Assembly: GCA_900609035.2 (NCBI GenBank)
Contig: UXAT02000051.1
Span: 62,001 to 126,000, forward strand
DNA length: 64,000 nt
Direction of reading: 5' to 3'
From: Candidatus Defluviicoccus seviourii
GTDB lineage: Bacteria > Pseudomonadota > Alphaproteobacteria > Rhodospirillales > Defluviicoccaceae
Shown here: positions 44,884-55,273 of the stretch, piece after piece
Position numbering within the stretch: the first letter of the stretch is position 1
Layout: the number at the start of each line of letters is the position of its first letter
The notes under the pieces: generated by a model
Database searches by the model: none
What the model was told of the DNA's origin: nothing
Seen by the model: the letters and a program-made list of their open reading frames with translations, nothing else
Translations under genes and position numbers: made by a program

Positions 44884-45089
44884 AATCGATGAGCGGCAAG
44901 CAGCTATGCCGTGTCCTGGAACAACACGGCTGGCGGCTGCTTCGCGTCCACGGCAGTCATCACATCTATGGCAAGGAGGGCAGCGTTGTTCGCCTTTCCG
45001 TTCCCGTCCGCGGCAACACGCCACTGAAGACTGGTTTGCTGCGGCATCTTCTCAAATCAGCAGGTTTGGGCGAGCACGACCTGCCGTGA
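44880..45089 (+). CDS. hicA: HicA-family toxin (second locus)
   Basis: A 69-residue HicA mRNA interferase: MSGKQLCRVLEQHGWRLLRV, then the catalytic-histidine motif GSHHIY, VVRLSVPVRGNTPLKTGLLRHLLKSAGL. A start at the second methionine (44889) is also possible, but the ATGA overlap with hicB favours 44880. It belongs to an accessory stretch with the AT-rich lipoprotein gene. Confidence 0.9.
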   Translation: MKSMSGKQLCRVLEQHGWRLLRVHGSHHIYGKEGSVVRLSVPVRGNTPLKTGLLRHLLKSAGLGEHDLP

Positions 45090-45170
45090 CTCCGACCCCG
45101 GAGTTCCGGCTCGGGATTGCCGAAGGCGTATTCTGACGCATGTTTCGGATCGACCCGTGCAGTCACATCC

Positions 45171-45204
45171 GGCGGATCACGCTCCGCTTTAGATCCGCCC
45201 TACG
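45171..45204. repeat. REP-like palindromic element
   Basis: GGCGGATC (45171-45178) and GATCCGCC (45192-45199) form an 8-bp stem around a 13-base loop, followed by CTACG. The layout GGCGGAT-acGC-loop-ATCCGCCCTAC resembles a repeated extragenic palindrome common in many proteobacteria. It lies between the second hicA and the converging anmK, just 3' of the latter's stop. Only one copy is seen in the window. Confidence 0.6.
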
Positions 45205-45207
45205 ACT

Positions 45208-46407
45208 TCATGCCGGGGGCGGGGCGGCGGAGCCGGGCAGCCACAGCCGGCCGCCTGGCTGCGGCGCCGGCACGCCGGTCGTGCCCGGCAGGCTGAGCGG
45301 CAATCCTTTCAGCGAGCGGACGGCGAGAAACGCGAACGCCTCTGCTTCGAGCGCATCGCCGCGCCCGCCGACCGCTTCAACCGGTGCCACCGGCGCTCCC
45401 ACCGCTTCTGCGATCAACGCCGCCAGCACGCCGTTATGGCGGCCGCCGCCGGCGAGCAACCAACGCCGCGGTGGCTGCGGCAGAAACGTGCGCGCGCGGC
45501 CGATTGTGGCCGCGGTGAAGGCCGCGAGCGTCGCCGCGCCGTCAGCCGCCGCCAGCCCGTGCAACTCTGCGAGGAGGCCTGCGAACGCGTCGCGGTCGAG
45601 CGACTTCGGTGGCGGCTGGCGGAAGTAGGGATGCGCCAGCCAGCGGTCGAGGCGCGCACAGTCGGCGCGGCCGGATTGTGCCAGGCGGCCGTCTGCATCA
45701 AAGGCTTCGCCGGTGGTGGCGCGCACCCAGTCATCGATCAGCGCGTTGCCGGGCCCGGTGTCGAAAGCAAGAATCTGCTGCCCCGGGCCGTTCTCTCTGC
45801 CTATCCACGTGATGTTGGCAACGCCGCCCAGGTTCACGACCGCGAGCGGCTTTTCAAGGTCAGCCGCCAGGGCCTGGTGATAGAGCGGCACCAGCGGCGC
45901 CCCTTGGCCGCCCGCCTGGACATCCGCCGTCCGGAAATCGGCGACCACGGGGAGGCGCAGCCGGTCGGCCAGGCGCTGCGGATCACCGATCTGGATCGTT
46001 TCCCGATGCTCCGGATCGTGCCAGACCGTCTGGCCGTGAAAGCCGATCACGTCGATGCCCGCCGGTCCGGTGCCCGCAATGCCCGCGCGCGCGAGCAGCG
46101 CCTCGACCGCGTCCGCATGGCGATCGGTCAGCGCTTCGATGGTCGCCTGCCAGGACGGCTGCGGCCGTTGGCCCAGGCAGGCCCGCAGCGCGGCACGGAA
46201 GGCGGGGCTGTAGGGCAGCGTCAGCGCCGGGCCGAAGGCGGTGGCGCGCGTGCCGTCGGTTGTCAGCAGCGCAGCATCGACGCCGTCGAGCGAGGTGCCG
46301 CTCATCAGGCCGATGGCAGTGAGCGGTTGGCGCCGGGCCTTGGCTTGAAGCGCGTCGGCACGCGGATCGGCGACCGATGCGGCGGTTGTCGCGGTGCTCG
46401 TGGCCAT
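45208..46407 (-). CDS. anmK: Anhydro-N-acetylmuramic acid kinase
   Basis: A 399-residue AnmK, which converts 1,6-anhydroMurNAc from cell-wall recycling to MurNAc-6-phosphate. Conserved: IGLMSGTSLDGVDAAL, IDVIGFHGQTVWHDPEHRETIQIGD, VVADFRTADVQAGGQGAPLVPLYH, VVNLGGVANITWI, FDTGPGNALIDDW and LLAGGGRHNGVL. The start is at 46407, with a possible extension to an ATG at 46431. It is divergent from tyrS with a very short shared promoter region. The anmK-tyrS divergence is common in alphaproteobacteria. Confidence 0.94.
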   Translation of the reverse strand: MATSTATTAASVADPRADALQAKARRQPLTAIGLMSGTSLDGVDAALLTTDGTRATAFGPALTLPYSPAFRAALRACLGQRPQPSWQATIEALTDRHADAVEALLARAGIAGTGPAGIDVIGFHGQTVWHDPEHRETIQIGDPQRLADRLRLPVVADFRTADVQAGGQGAPLVPLYHQALAADLEKPLAVVNLGGVANITWIGRENGPGQQILAFDTGPGNALIDDWVRATTGEAFDADGRLAQSGRADCARLDRWLAHPYFRQPPPKSLDRDAFAGLLAELHGLAAADGAATLAAFTAATIGRARTFLPQPPRRWLLAGGGRHNGVLAALIAEAVGAPVAPVEAVGGRGDALEAEAFAFLAVRSLKGLPLSLPGTTGVPAPQPGGRLWLPGSAAPPPA

Positions 46408-46451
46408 GCTAAAGCCGTTTCGCCTTTCCATTGCGCATTAGACCGCTGATC

Positions 46452-47720
46452 ATGACCTCGTTCCGTTCGGAGTTCATCCGCGCCGTCGTCGCGCGGCAAT
46501 ACCTGCACCAGTGCACCGATCTGGCGGCGCTCGACGAGCGCGCAGCCGAGGGGCCGCTCGCGGCCTACATCGGTTTCGACTGCACCGCGCCCAGTTTGCA
46601 CGTCGGCAGCCTGGTGTCGATCATGCTGTTGCGCCGGCTGCAGCAGGCCGGCCACAAGCCGATCGTGCTGATGGGCGGCGGCACGACCAAGGTCGGCGAT
46701 CCGTCTGGCAAGGACGAAGCCCGCAAGCTGTTGAGTGACGCCGAGATCGCCGCCAACATGGCCGGCATCCGCCAAGTTTTTCAGCGCTTTCTCAGCTTCG
46801 GCGACGGCCCCACCGACGCCTTGATGGTGAACAACGCCGACTGGCTCGATACGCTCGCCTACATCGCCTTCTTGCGCGACTACGGCCGCCACTTCTCCGT
46901 CAACCGCATGCTGAGCTTTGATTCGGTGCGCCTGCGGCTGGAGCGCGAGCAGCCGTTGTCGTTCCTCGAGTTCAACTACATGGTGCTGCAGTCCTACGAC
47001 TTCCTGGAGCTTTCGCGCCGCAACCGCTGCGTCTTGCAGATGGGTGGCTCGGATCAGTGGGGGAACATCGTCTGCGGTGTCGAGCTCGCCCGTCGTGTCA
47101 ACGGCGACACCCTGTTCGGCTTGACCACGCCGCTGATCACGACCGCATCGGGCGCCAAGATGGGCAAGACCGCCGCCGGTGCGGTCTGGCTGTCGGGGGG
47201 GATGTTCTCGGCTTACGACTACTGGCAGTTCTGGCGTAACACGGATGACGCCGACGTCGGCCGCTTCCTGCGTCTGTTCACCGACCTCGATCTCGACGAA
47301 ATCGCGCGCCTGGAGCGGCTCGAAGGCCAGGAGCTGAACGAAGCCAAGAGCGTGCTGGCGAACGAGGCAACCCGGCTCTGCCACGGCGCGGAAGCCGCAG
47401 TCGCCGCTGCCGAGACCGCGCGCCAGACCTTCGCTGCCGGCGGCATCGGCGATGACCTGCCGGTGACCGAGGTCGCCCAGGCCGAGCTGGCCGCGGGCAT
47501 CCCGGCGTTCGAGCTGTTTCGCCGTGCCGGCCTCGCGGCGTCGAACAGTGAGGCGCGCCGGCTAATCAAGGGCGGTGGCGCGCGGCTCAACAACCAGCCG
47601 CTGGCAGACGAGACGCGGATCGTGACCGCCGCGGATGCCGGGCCTGAAGGCCTGATCAAGCTCTCCGCTGGCAAGAAGCGCCACGCCCTGGTCCGACTCG
47701 TTGCCGGAAACCCGGCTTAG
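46452..47720 (+). CDS. tyrS: Tyrosyl-tRNA synthetase
   Basis: A 422-residue class I synthetase charging tRNA-Tyr. The Rossmann domain has [17 protein letters not shown] (the HIGH-equivalent), [39 protein letters not shown], and the KMSKS-equivalent KMGKT. A C-terminal S4-type RNA-binding domain ([29 protein letters not shown]) follows. The start at 46452 (MTSFRSEF) is the family-typical one. The last 4 bases overlap the end of the converging AsmA-like gene. Confidence 0.97.
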   Translation: MTSFRSEFIRAVVARQYLHQCTDLAALDERAAEGPLAAYIGFDCTAPSLHVGSLVSIMLLRRLQQAGHKPIVLMGGGTTKVGDPSGKDEARKLLSDAEIAANMAGIRQVFQRFLSFGDGPTDALMVNNADWLDTLAYIAFLRDYGRHFSVNRMLSFDSVRLRLEREQPLSFLEFNYMVLQSYDFLELSRRNRCVLQMGGSDQWGNIVCGVELARRVNGDTLFGLTTPLITTASGAKMGKTAAGAVWLSGGMFSAYDYWQFWRNTDDADVGRFLRLFTDLDLDEIARLERLEGQELNEAKSVLANEATRLCHGAEAAVAAAETARQTFAAGGIGDDLPVTEVAQAELAAGIPAFELFRRAGLAASNSEARRLIKGGGARLNNQPLADETRIVTAADAGPEGLIKLSAGKKRHALVRLVAGNPA

Positions 47721-50700
47721 GGTGGAGGTGGCGCCGGTGCCGGCTCGCTCGGTGCCAGCAAGTCGAACACCGCGAACAGGTGGCGCAGCACGCCGGGACC
47801 GACGATGCTTAACGGGTTGATCCAGATGTGTGGATCGCCCAAGGGTCCACTGACCGCGTAGGTAGCGGCAAAAACGCCGCCGCCCGCTTCGCCGCCGGTG
47901 AACAGATCGCCGATCAGTGGCAACCGGCCGAGCAGCGAGTTGATGACGTAGAACGGCACGATCGTCCCCTTGACGTCGACGCGCTCGGCTTCGACCTCGA
48001 CCGTCCCTGATGCGGTCAGCCCGAGCGACGTGCCGTGCGCCTTGGCGTCGGTGAGCAGCAGGGTGCCGGCGCGCCAGGTGAACGGCGCATCGAGGGTGCT
48101 GAAGGAAATGCCCTCGCCGCGCAGGGCATCGGCAATGCCGGTCAGCGCCATGATGTTGAGGAGCCGCGCCAGGAGCGGCGCATTGACGATCTGGTAGTCC
48201 TTGATGCGCAGCCGTCCGGTGAGCGGCCGCTCCGGCTCTGTGTCCGCATACGTGCCGCTCATCGCGAGCCGGCCGCCGCGCAGGTCATCGAACAGCCCGA
48301 GCGCCTGCAGCGTCGTGCCGGCGTCCTCGGCCTCGATCGTGAGCCGACGGCGGCCGGCCGTATCCGGGCGTAACGCCACTGTAAGGGCGCTGCCGTTCGC
48401 TGCCTTGGCCGCGCCTCTGACCGGCGACCAGACACCCTTCTCGCGGACGGCAGTGAGCTGCACGGCGTCTAGCTTGCCGTTGGCATGGAACCAAACGCTG
48501 TCGACATCGAGGGCGACATTGAGGGCGACTTCGACAGCACGATCCGCCGGCGGCTGGGCGGCTGCGGGCTCGCGTTTCGAAGTGCCACCACCGCGCAGCA
48601 GCGGCTCGACATCGAGGCTGCGGCCGCCCACGCGGATATCCCAGCCTCCAGCCTCCGAGCGGGCAGCCGTTGCAACGGCGTCCGTTCGGCCAACCGCAAA
48701 GCGATCGATCTCGACCAGACGCACGGCGCCGACTTTGTCGAAGCCGGCACGGGCGCTGATGTCAAGGCCATCGCCGCGGCACGCCGCGTTCGGGATGCGG
48801 GTAAGCGTGTCCTTGAGGAGGACGACCTCAAAGCTGCAGGTGGCGGGCGCGCCGGGCTGCTTGCTCCAGCCGACCGGGGCCAGCGTCACGGCTGCCGCGG
48901 TAAGGTCCGCCGAGACCGCGATCTCGGTCGTTCCCGCCTGCCGTAAGGTGAGATCGACCCGGCCGTCGAGTTCGCCGCCTTTCAGGAACCGGCTGAGATC
49001 GGCACCCGGCGGCAGCAGTGGCGCCAGCTTGGCCACTGCGACGCGTTCCGGGATCAGCGTCAGTTTGGTCTTGACCGGCGCGCGGGCGCGGAAATCCTCG
49101 TGCCACGCGAGGTTGGCCGGGATCCCTGCCAGCGCCAGGGTTCCGTTCATGTCGAGACCGTTGTCGTTGACGCTGATACTCAGGTTGGCGTCGGTAATCG
49201 CATGCCCGTCCACGGCCTGCTCAAGAACGCCGCCGGTCACCTGGCCGTGGATATCAACCGCGATCCGCTCCATCGGCAGATCGCGAAGGAGCGGGAACTG
49301 CAGCTGCAGCCGCGCGCGCGCATGGCCGCTGGCCTGGTCGGGACGGATGCCGACCCGGTCGGTGTAGCGCAGCGGCGGCCGGCTGATGAGATCGAGAACG
49401 TCGCCGAGAGGGCCTTCAAGCGGGATGTCGATCGCGATCGCCTCGATCGGCTTGTCAAAATCGTGCAGAACGACGGTGCCACCGGCCAGGCTCAACCCCT
49501 GCGATGTGCCGCCCGCGAGCTCGATCGTGAGACTGTCGAGGTCAAACCGCGCCGTCCCGTCGACGCCGCGCACGGCCGGCAGTGGCGGCAGGTAGGCGAC
49601 CGTCACGTTACGAGCGCTGAAGGTTCCGCTCAGCGCCTCGACGGCGATGCCCTCCGGCTTCAACACGAGCGCGGCTGTGACGTCGGCGCGCTCGACCTTT
49701 CCGGCGGAGAGGTGGGCGACGCTCCACGTGTAGCCGCCGGGTGCCAGCCGCGGCGGCCAGTAGCGGCGAAAGGCATCGACCGGCAGCCCTTCGGCGACGG
49801 CCTTGAGCTGCGCCGTAGGCGGCGAGGCCAGCCGGTCAGCCTCGATCGTGGCGGTGATCAGCGGCCCAGCCAGGTCGAGTTCAAGATGCTCAACCATGAC
49901 CTGGGCAGGTGTCGCCCGCGCGCGCGCTTTCAGCCGTGTCAGCGGGTAGCGGTGATCGACCGGCGGCGGCAGATGGACCTCGTTGTCCTCGGCAAAATCA
50001 ACTGCAAGCTCGCGCAGCTCGAAGGCTTGCGCCGAGAGATCGATGCTTGCGGCAAGCTTTCCGCCCTTCACCTTCAGCGCCTGCGCCAGCGCCGGCTCTC
50101 CCAGCGCTTGCGCCACGGCCTCGGTCAGCACGAGCTGGCCGGAATCTGCTGTCAGCTGCGCGTCGAGCGCCTGGATGACGCCGGCACCGCTCGCGCGGAA
50201 ACGCACGCTGCCGTGCAAGGGCAGATCAACTGCCGCCAGCGGCTGCAACGGCGCGGCCGTCGCGGCGAAGCGGGCCGGGTTGAGCCCCTTGAGGCTGGCC
50301 TGCAGGTCGAGCGTGTCGGTTTCCGCCTTGAACGTTCCGAGCAGGTCGATGCCGCCGCTCTCGCTGCCCTCGATGGCGATCACCTGGGCATCGACGCTGA
50401 GGCCGCTGCCGGCCCGGCGAACGCCTGCGGTCGGGACGCGCGCGCTCAGCAGCTGCCCGCCATCGCTATCGATCACGTCGAGACGAGCATCGGTGAGGCG
50501 AATGTGATTGAGGTAGCTGAGTGGTAACGAAGGATCGCGTTTGGAAACAAGGAGACCGCCGAGCAGGGCTCCTTCCGCGTCCGTTCTGTCGACGCCGGCA
50601 AACGCGATCTGAAAATGGCCGTCGTCGGCGCGGATCAGCTGCACGTGGGCATGGAAGACTTCAATGTCCTCGATGAGGAGTTTGCGCTCGACGAGCGAGA

Positions 50701-50989
50701 GCGGGCTGATGCCGATCTGCAGCGCGCCGGCCTGCGCCAGCGGCTTCTCGTCGGCACCGGTGACCTGCACGTCGGTGAGGCGCACATCGATGCCGCGCTG
50801 CCGGCCGCCCCAGGCGAGGGTCGCCGACCCGACAGCAACGCGCACACCGGGCGCGGCGTCGGCGAGGGCGCCTTCCAGAAACGGCTTGAACGCCTCAAGC
50901 GAGATCGGACCCTGCGCCAGACGGAGGGCTGCGCCCGCCGCCAGCAGGCTCGCCGCGACCACCAACCCAGCCAGCGCCTGCGCTGCCAT
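47717..50989 (-). CDS. Very large AsmA/YhdP-like envelope protein
   Basis: A 1090-residue protein with a single N-terminal membrane anchor (about residues 5-24, [19 protein letters not shown]) and a long beta-rich body of the DUF3971/AsmA family. Recurrent phrases are typical of this family: [30 protein letters not shown] segments, [17 protein letters not shown], and the closing [21 protein letters not shown] and [19 protein letters not shown]. Related proteins (YhdP, TamB, AsmA) form bridge-like lipid conduits between membranes. No clear ribosome-binding site was seen before the ATG. It is divergent from glnE and converges on tyrS. Confidence 0.87.
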   Translation of the reverse strand: MAAQALAGLVVAASLLAAGAALRLAQGPISLEAFKPFLEGALADAAPGVRVAVGSATLAWGGRQRGIDVRLTDVQVTGADEKPLAQAGALQIGISPLSLVERKLLIEDIEVFHAHVQLIRADDGHFQIAFAGVDRTDAEGALLGGLLVSKRDPSLPLSYLNHIRLTDARLDVIDSDGGQLLSARVPTAGVRRAGSGLSVDAQVIAIEGSESGGIDLLGTFKAETDTLDLQASLKGLNPARFAATAAPLQPLAAVDLPLHGSVRFRASGAGVIQALDAQLTADSGQLVLTEAVAQALGEPALAQALKVKGGKLAASIDLSAQAFELRELAVDFAEDNEVHLPPPVDHRYPLTRLKARARATPAQVMVEHLELDLAGPLITATIEADRLASPPTAQLKAVAEGLPVDAFRRYWPPRLAPGGYTWSVAHLSAGKVERADVTAALVLKPEGIAVEALSGTFSARNVTVAYLPPLPAVRGVDGTARFDLDSLTIELAGGTSQGLSLAGGTVVLHDFDKPIEAIAIDIPLEGPLGDVLDLISRPPLRYTDRVGIRPDQASGHARARLQLQFPLLRDLPMERIAVDIHGQVTGGVLEQAVDGHAITDANLSISVNDNGLDMNGTLALAGIPANLAWHEDFRARAPVKTKLTLIPERVAVAKLAPLLPPGADLSRFLKGGELDGRVDLTLRQAGTTEIAVSADLTAAAVTLAPVGWSKQPGAPATCSFEVVLLKDTLTRIPNAACRGDGLDISARAGFDKVGAVRLVEIDRFAVGRTDAVATAARSEAGGWDIRVGGRSLDVEPLLRGGGTSKREPAAAQPPADRAVEVALNVALDVDSVWFHANGKLDAVQLTAVREKGVWSPVRGAAKAANGSALTVALRPDTAGRRRLTIEAEDAGTTLQALGLFDDLRGGRLAMSGTYADTEPERPLTGRLRIKDYQIVNAPLLARLLNIMALTGIADALRGEGISFSTLDAPFTWRAGTLLLTDAKAHGTSLGLTASGTVEVEAERVDVKGTIVPFYVINSLLGRLPLIGDLFTGGEAGGGVFAATYAVSGPLGDPHIWINPLSIVGPGVLRHLFAVFDLLAPSEPAPAPPPP

Positions 50990-51101
50990 GCGGCCTGAGC
51001 GTGCGAGTGCCGACAGGGTTCCGTTCCTTCCCGTTGATCGTTAGTGTTGTGGCGCGAAAACTTGGCAGGCGGCCATTTTTGTTTGTGCTCAAGGATTGAA
51101 C

Positions 51102-54100
51102 ATGCTCGAAGCGGCGTTTGCAACCGGCGTGCGTGGGCTGCCTGGTGCCGGCGACGACACGCTTGCGCGCGTCGGCAGGGAACGCTGGCGGTCGGCTCTG
51201 GCGGAGCGGGCAGCGCCAACCTTGCCGCGCCTGGACGCGCTGACGGCGGATCCGCACGCCCAGGCGTTGATGGACGCGATGTTCGGCAACAGCCCGTTTC
51301 TGACCTGGATTGCCGAGCGCGATCCTGATTTTGCCCTCGATCTGATGTACCACGGCCCGGACGTGATGGCCGAACGGGGCGTGGCGGAAATCGCGTGCCT
51401 GCAGGAAAGTGCCGCCGCCGGCACCGACCCGTGCGCGGCGCTGCGGCTGTGCAAGCGGCGCTTGGCGCTGACGACGGCCGTGGCCGACATCACCGGCCAC
51501 TGGGAACTGGAGCGAATCACCCGTTGCCTCGCCACGTTTGCCGAGGGCGCGCTGCGCACGGCCTGCGGCTTCGTGCTCGCCGAGGCGGCCAAGCGCGGCA
51601 TCCTCCGGCTGCCGAACGCCGCGGCGCCAGAGGACGCCAGTGGCTTGATTATCATCGGCATGGGCAAGCTTGGCGCGTTCGAGCTCAACTACTCGAGCGA
51701 CATCGACATCATCGTCTTCTACGACCCGCAGCGGATGCAAACTGACGACCCGCAGGCGCTGGCGCAGCACATGAACCGCTTGACGCGGCGCCTGGTGCGC
51801 CTGATGGCGGATCGCACCGCCGACGGCTACGTCTTTCGCACCGACCTGCGGCTCCGGCCCGATCCCGGCTCGACGCCACCCGCGATCGCTGTCATGGGGG
51901 CGGAAGCCTATTACGAGACGATGGGCCAGAACTGGGAGCGGGCGGCGATGATCAAGGCGCGACCCGTGGCCGGCGATCGCGTCGCCGGCGCCCAGTTCCT
52001 CGACCACCTTATCCCCTTCATCTGGCGCAAGAACCTCGATTTCGCGGCGATCCAGGACATCCACTCGATCAAGCGGCAGATCAACGCGCACCGCGGCGGC
52101 GGCCGCATCGCGCTTGCCGGCCACAACATCAAGCTCGGCCGCGGCGGCATTCGCGAGATCGAGTTTTTCGTCCAGACCCAGCAACTCATCTTCGGCGGCC
52201 GCCTGCCGCAGCTCCGGGTGCGGGGCACGCTCGAAGCCCTCTACGCACTTGCAGAAGCCGGCAAGATCGCGGTCGCGACCGCGGACGAACTCGCCGAGGC
52301 TTACCGGTTCCTGCGCCGGCTCGAACACCGGCTGCAGATGATCGCCGACGAACAGACGCACATTGTTCCCGAGGAGCCGAAGCGGTTCGCGCGGGTGGCG
52401 ACCTTCCTCGGCTACGCCGACACCGCGGCCTTCGAACGCGACTTGTTGGCGGTGCTGCAGCGGGTCGAAGCCCACTATGCCGACCTGTTCGAAGATGCCC
52501 CGGCATTGAGCCTTGGCGGCGTCAAGGGCGGCAACCTCGTTTTCACCGGCAGCGAGCCCGACCCCGATACGCTGCGCTCGCTGGCCGAACTCGGCTTTAC
52601 CAACCCGAAGGCCGTCGACGGCAGCGTGCGCGGCTGGCACCATGGCCGCTTTCGGGCGATGCGCAGCACCCGCGCGCGCGAGCTGCTGACCGAGCTGATG
52701 CCGTTGCTGTTGCGGGAGATCGCCGCGCAGCCCGAGCCGGATGCGGCCTTTCTTGCCTTCGATCGCTTCCTGCAGGCGCTGCCGGCCGGCGTCCAGTTGT
52801 TCTCGATGTTCTACGCCAACCCGGACCTCTTGCGCCTCGTCGTCCACATCCTCGGCATGGCGCCGCGCTTGGGCGCGCTCTTGGCGCGGCGCTCCTCGCT
52901 GCTGGACAGCGTGGTAAGCCGCGACTTCTTCAGCCCGCCGCCGCCGCTCGATGCTCTTGAGGCCGAACTGGGCACGGTTCTCTCGCGCTGCCGTTACACC
53001 GAGGAGATGCTGGACCGCGGCCGTGCGTGGGCGAACGAGCGCAAGTTCCAGGTCGGCGTGCAGAGCCTGCAGGGTCTCCTCGATACCGGCGCTGCCGGCA
53101 TCGCCTGGACCAACATCGCAGAAGCGGCACTGCGCTGCTTCCTGCCGGCGGTCGAGGCGGAGTTTGCGGCCCAGCACGGCCGCATCCCCGGCTGCGGAAT
53201 GGCGATCATCGGCATGGGCAAGCTGGGCGGCCGGGAGATGACGGCGGCTTCCGATCTCGATCTCATCTTCGTCTATGCGACGCCGGCCGATGGCGCGCAC
53301 TCCGACGGTGCGAAACCCCTGGCCGCGCCACAGTATTTCGCGCGGCTGAGCCAGCGGCTGATCATCGCACTCACCTCGCCGACCGCAGAGGGCCAACTCT
53401 ACGAGACCGACATGCGCTTGCGCCCCTCGGGCAAGGCAGGGCCGATTGCCGTCAGCATGCAGTCGTTCACCCACTACCAGCGCGAGGAGGCCTGGACCTG
53501 GGAGCAGATGGCCATCACCAGGGCGCGGTCGATCGTTGGCCCGGCGCCGCTGATGGCTGCGATCGCGGCTGTCCTGCGCGAGCGCTTGACGCAGCAGCGC
53601 GACCCGCAAACGTTGGTCCGCGACATTGCCGAGATGCGGGCCAAAATGGCACACGAGCATCCGGTTGATTCTCTCTGGGAGGTCAAGCACGTCCGTGGCG
53701 GGCTGATCGACATCGAATTCATTGCCCAGTACCTGCAGCTTCTGCACGCGCATCAGCACCCCGAGGTCCTGTCGGTGACGACGGTGGACGCGCTTGACCG
53801 GCTCGAACGCGCCGGGCTGATGGAGCAGGCGACGCACGCGGACCTGTGCCAAGCGCTGGCGCTGTGGCAGGCGGTCCAGGCGCGGCTGCGGCTGACCCTG
53901 GCCGGACCGGTGCGGCCCGCAGCCGGCGCCGGTGCGGAAGCGCCACAAGCCCTTGAGCGAGCGGTCAGGGGTCTGATGGGCCTCGACTTCGAGGCCCTGG
54001 TTGACCACATGACGGAAGCTGCGGCGCGGGTGCGAGCGATTTTCGCGCAAATGATCGAGGAACCGGTGGCAGCGGCGGAAAAGGCGCCTCTAGTCCCGGC

Positions 54101-54122
54101 TGATGGCCGGCACGCACCGTGA
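51102..54122 (+). CDS. glnE: Bifunctional glutamine synthetase adenylyltransferase/deadenylylase
   Basis: A 1006-residue GlnE that adenylylates and deadenylylates glutamine synthetase in nitrogen regulation. Two nucleotidyltransferase domains are evident: the first with IIIGMGKLGAFELNYSSDIDIIVFYDP, RTADGYVFRTDLRLRPDPGS and the linked GIREIEFFVQTQQL; the second with IIGMGKLGGREMTAASDLDLIFVY and YETDMRLRPSGKAG followed by GGLIDIEFIAQYLQL. AAGGA lies 6 bases ahead of the ATG at 51102, preferred over the TTG at 51096. The bcp gene follows 49 bases later. Confidence 0.96.
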   Translation: MLEAAFATGVRGLPGAGDDTLARVGRERWRSALAERAAPTLPRLDALTADPHAQALMDAMFGNSPFLTWIAERDPDFALDLMYHGPDVMAERGVAEIACLQESAAAGTDPCAALRLCKRRLALTTAVADITGHWELERITRCLATFAEGALRTACGFVLAEAAKRGILRLPNAAAPEDASGLIIIGMGKLGAFELNYSSDIDIIVFYDPQRMQTDDPQALAQHMNRLTRRLVRLMADRTADGYVFRTDLRLRPDPGSTPPAIAVMGAEAYYETMGQNWERAAMIKARPVAGDRVAGAQFLDHLIPFIWRKNLDFAAIQDIHSIKRQINAHRGGGRIALAGHNIKLGRGGIREIEFFVQTQQLIFGGRLPQLRVRGTLEALYALAEAGKIAVATADELAEAYRFLRRLEHRLQMIADEQTHIVPEEPKRFARVATFLGYADTAAFERDLLAVLQRVEAHYADLFEDAPALSLGGVKGGNLVFTGSEPDPDTLRSLAELGFTNPKAVDGSVRGWHHGRFRAMRSTRARELLTELMPLLLREIAAQPEPDAAFLAFDRFLQALPAGVQLFSMFYANPDLLRLVVHILGMAPRLGALLARRSSLLDSVVSRDFFSPPPPLDALEAELGTVLSRCRYTEEMLDRGRAWANERKFQVGVQSLQGLLDTGAAGIAWTNIAEAALRCFLPAVEAEFAAQHGRIPGCGMAIIGMGKLGGREMTAASDLDLIFVYATPADGAHSDGAKPLAAPQYFARLSQRLIIALTSPTAEGQLYETDMRLRPSGKAGPIAVSMQSFTHYQREEAWTWEQMAITRARSIVGPAPLMAAIAAVLRERLTQQRDPQTLVRDIAEMRAKMAHEHPVDSLWEVKHVRGGLIDIEFIAQYLQLLHAHQHPEVLSVTTVDALDRLERAGLMEQATHADLCQALALWQAVQARLRLTLAGPVRPAAGAGAEAPQALERAVRGLMGLDFEALVDHMTEAAARVRAIFAQMIEEPVAAAEKAPLVPADGRHAP

Positions 54123-54171
54123 TCAGGCCGCCTGCGAACAGGATCGGATGAGAGGGGAAGGAGACATCAGC

Positions 54172-54645
54172 ATGGCACTTGCGGTCGGTGATACCGTAAC
54201 CGCCTTTTCGCTGCCCACCGATGGCGGCGGAACGTTCAGCGCTGCCGACCTAAAGGGGCAGATCACGGTTCTGTACTTTTACCCGCGGGATGACACGCCC
54301 GGCTGCACCAGGGAAGCGCAGGCTTTCCGCGATGCGATCGATGCATTTGCTGCCGGGAGCGCGCAGGTGGTTGGCATCTCGACCGACGGTGTCGCCCGCC
54401 ACGACAAGTTCAAGGCCAAGCACAGCCTGAACTTCGCGCTCATCTCCGATCCCGAAGCATTGCTCGCCCACCTTTTCGGTGTCTGGGTCGAGAAGTCGAT
54501 GTACGGCCGCAAATCAATGGGGGTGGAGCGCTCGACCTTCCTTATCGATGCCGAGGGCGTCGTGCGGCGCATCTGGCGCAAGGTAAAGGTCGATGGCCAC
54601 GCCAAAGCCGTGCTGGAGGCGGTTCGGGCGCTGCGTTCGGCCTGA
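54172..54645 (+). CDS. bcp: Peroxiredoxin, Bcp/PrxQ family
   Basis: A 157-residue thiol peroxidase. The peroxidatic cysteine C45 lies in YPRDDTPGCTREAQ. The usual PrxQ resolving cysteine five residues later is absent (glutamine instead) and no other cysteine is present, so it should act as a 1-Cys enzyme. Other family parts: VLYFYPRD, VVGISTDG, KSMYGRKSMGVERSTFLID. A strong AAGGAG precedes the ATG. It is possibly co-transcribed with glnE. Confidence 0.94.
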   Translation: MALAVGDTVTAFSLPTDGGGTFSAADLKGQITVLYFYPRDDTPGCTREAQAFRDAIDAFAAGSAQVVGISTDGVARHDKFKAKHSLNFALISDPEALLAHLFGVWVEKSMYGRKSMGVERSTFLIDAEGVVRRIWRKVKVDGHAKAVLEAVRALRSA

Positions 54646-54757
54646 GGATGCCGCCAGCGGTCGGCACGATTCACCGGCAGGTGAAGTTGTGTTTTGGCAA
54701 CGGTTTTGCTAGGGAGGCATGCCCGCGTAGCAAACGCCAGCCCACCAGGGAGACGAT

Positions 54758-55219
54758 ATGACAACGCACGAATATGATCGCGACGCCGTGCTCGGCGTTA
54801 TGAACAGCATCCTCGAAGCCGAACTGGCGGGCGTTGTCCGCTATACGCATTATTCGTTCATGGTGTTTGGCTTCAGTCGCATTCCGATCGTCTCCTGGTT
54901 GCGCGACCAAGCGACCGAGTCCCTCGTGCACGCGCAGGCGGTGGGCGAGCACATCACCACCTTGGGCGGCCATCCGTCGCTTGGCATCGGCAAGCTCTTG
55001 GAGAGCGAGCAGCATGACATCGCTGGTATTCTGCGCGAGCTGTTGGACCATGAGCGAATGGCACTCGGCCTCTACCGCAAGCTCCTGGCGCTGGTCGAGG
55101 GGCGCGACGTCGTGATCGAGGAGTACGCGCGGCAGATGATCGCGGCGGAGTCGCACGACATCAGCGAGGTCGACAAAATGCTGCGCGCTCCGGGCGCCCT
55201 GCAGCCGTTCGCCGGCTAG
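54758..55219 (+). CDS. Bacterioferritin-like four-helix di-iron protein
   Basis: A 153-residue ferritin-like protein. Helix A carries the first metal-ligand glutamates (MNSILEAELAGVVRYTHYSF), helix B has DQATESLVHAQAVGEHITTLGG with the E-x-x-H motif, and helices C and D carry LDHERMALGLYRKLL and IAAESHDISEVDKMLR. It belongs to the bacterioferritin/DPS-like superfamily. Whether it stores iron or is an oxidase cannot be told. GGGAG lies before the ATG. Confidence 0.85.
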   Translation: MTTHEYDRDAVLGVMNSILEAELAGVVRYTHYSFMVFGFSRIPIVSWLRDQATESLVHAQAVGEHITTLGGHPSLGIGKLLESEQHDIAGILRELLDHERMALGLYRKLLALVEGRDVVIEEYARQMIAAESHDISEVDKMLRAPGALQPFAG

Positions 55220-55273
55220 GGCGGCAGGACCATCGTGACGGCAGAGCGGCAGCGGCGATCGCGGTAGAGTTAC

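Noticed and set aside
50895..54050. 1051-codon frame on the strand opposite glnE
   Set aside because: It is a shadow of the glnE coding sequence in high-GC DNA: Arg/Gln/His-rich, no recognisable domain, and the plus-strand protein is an unmistakable GlnE.
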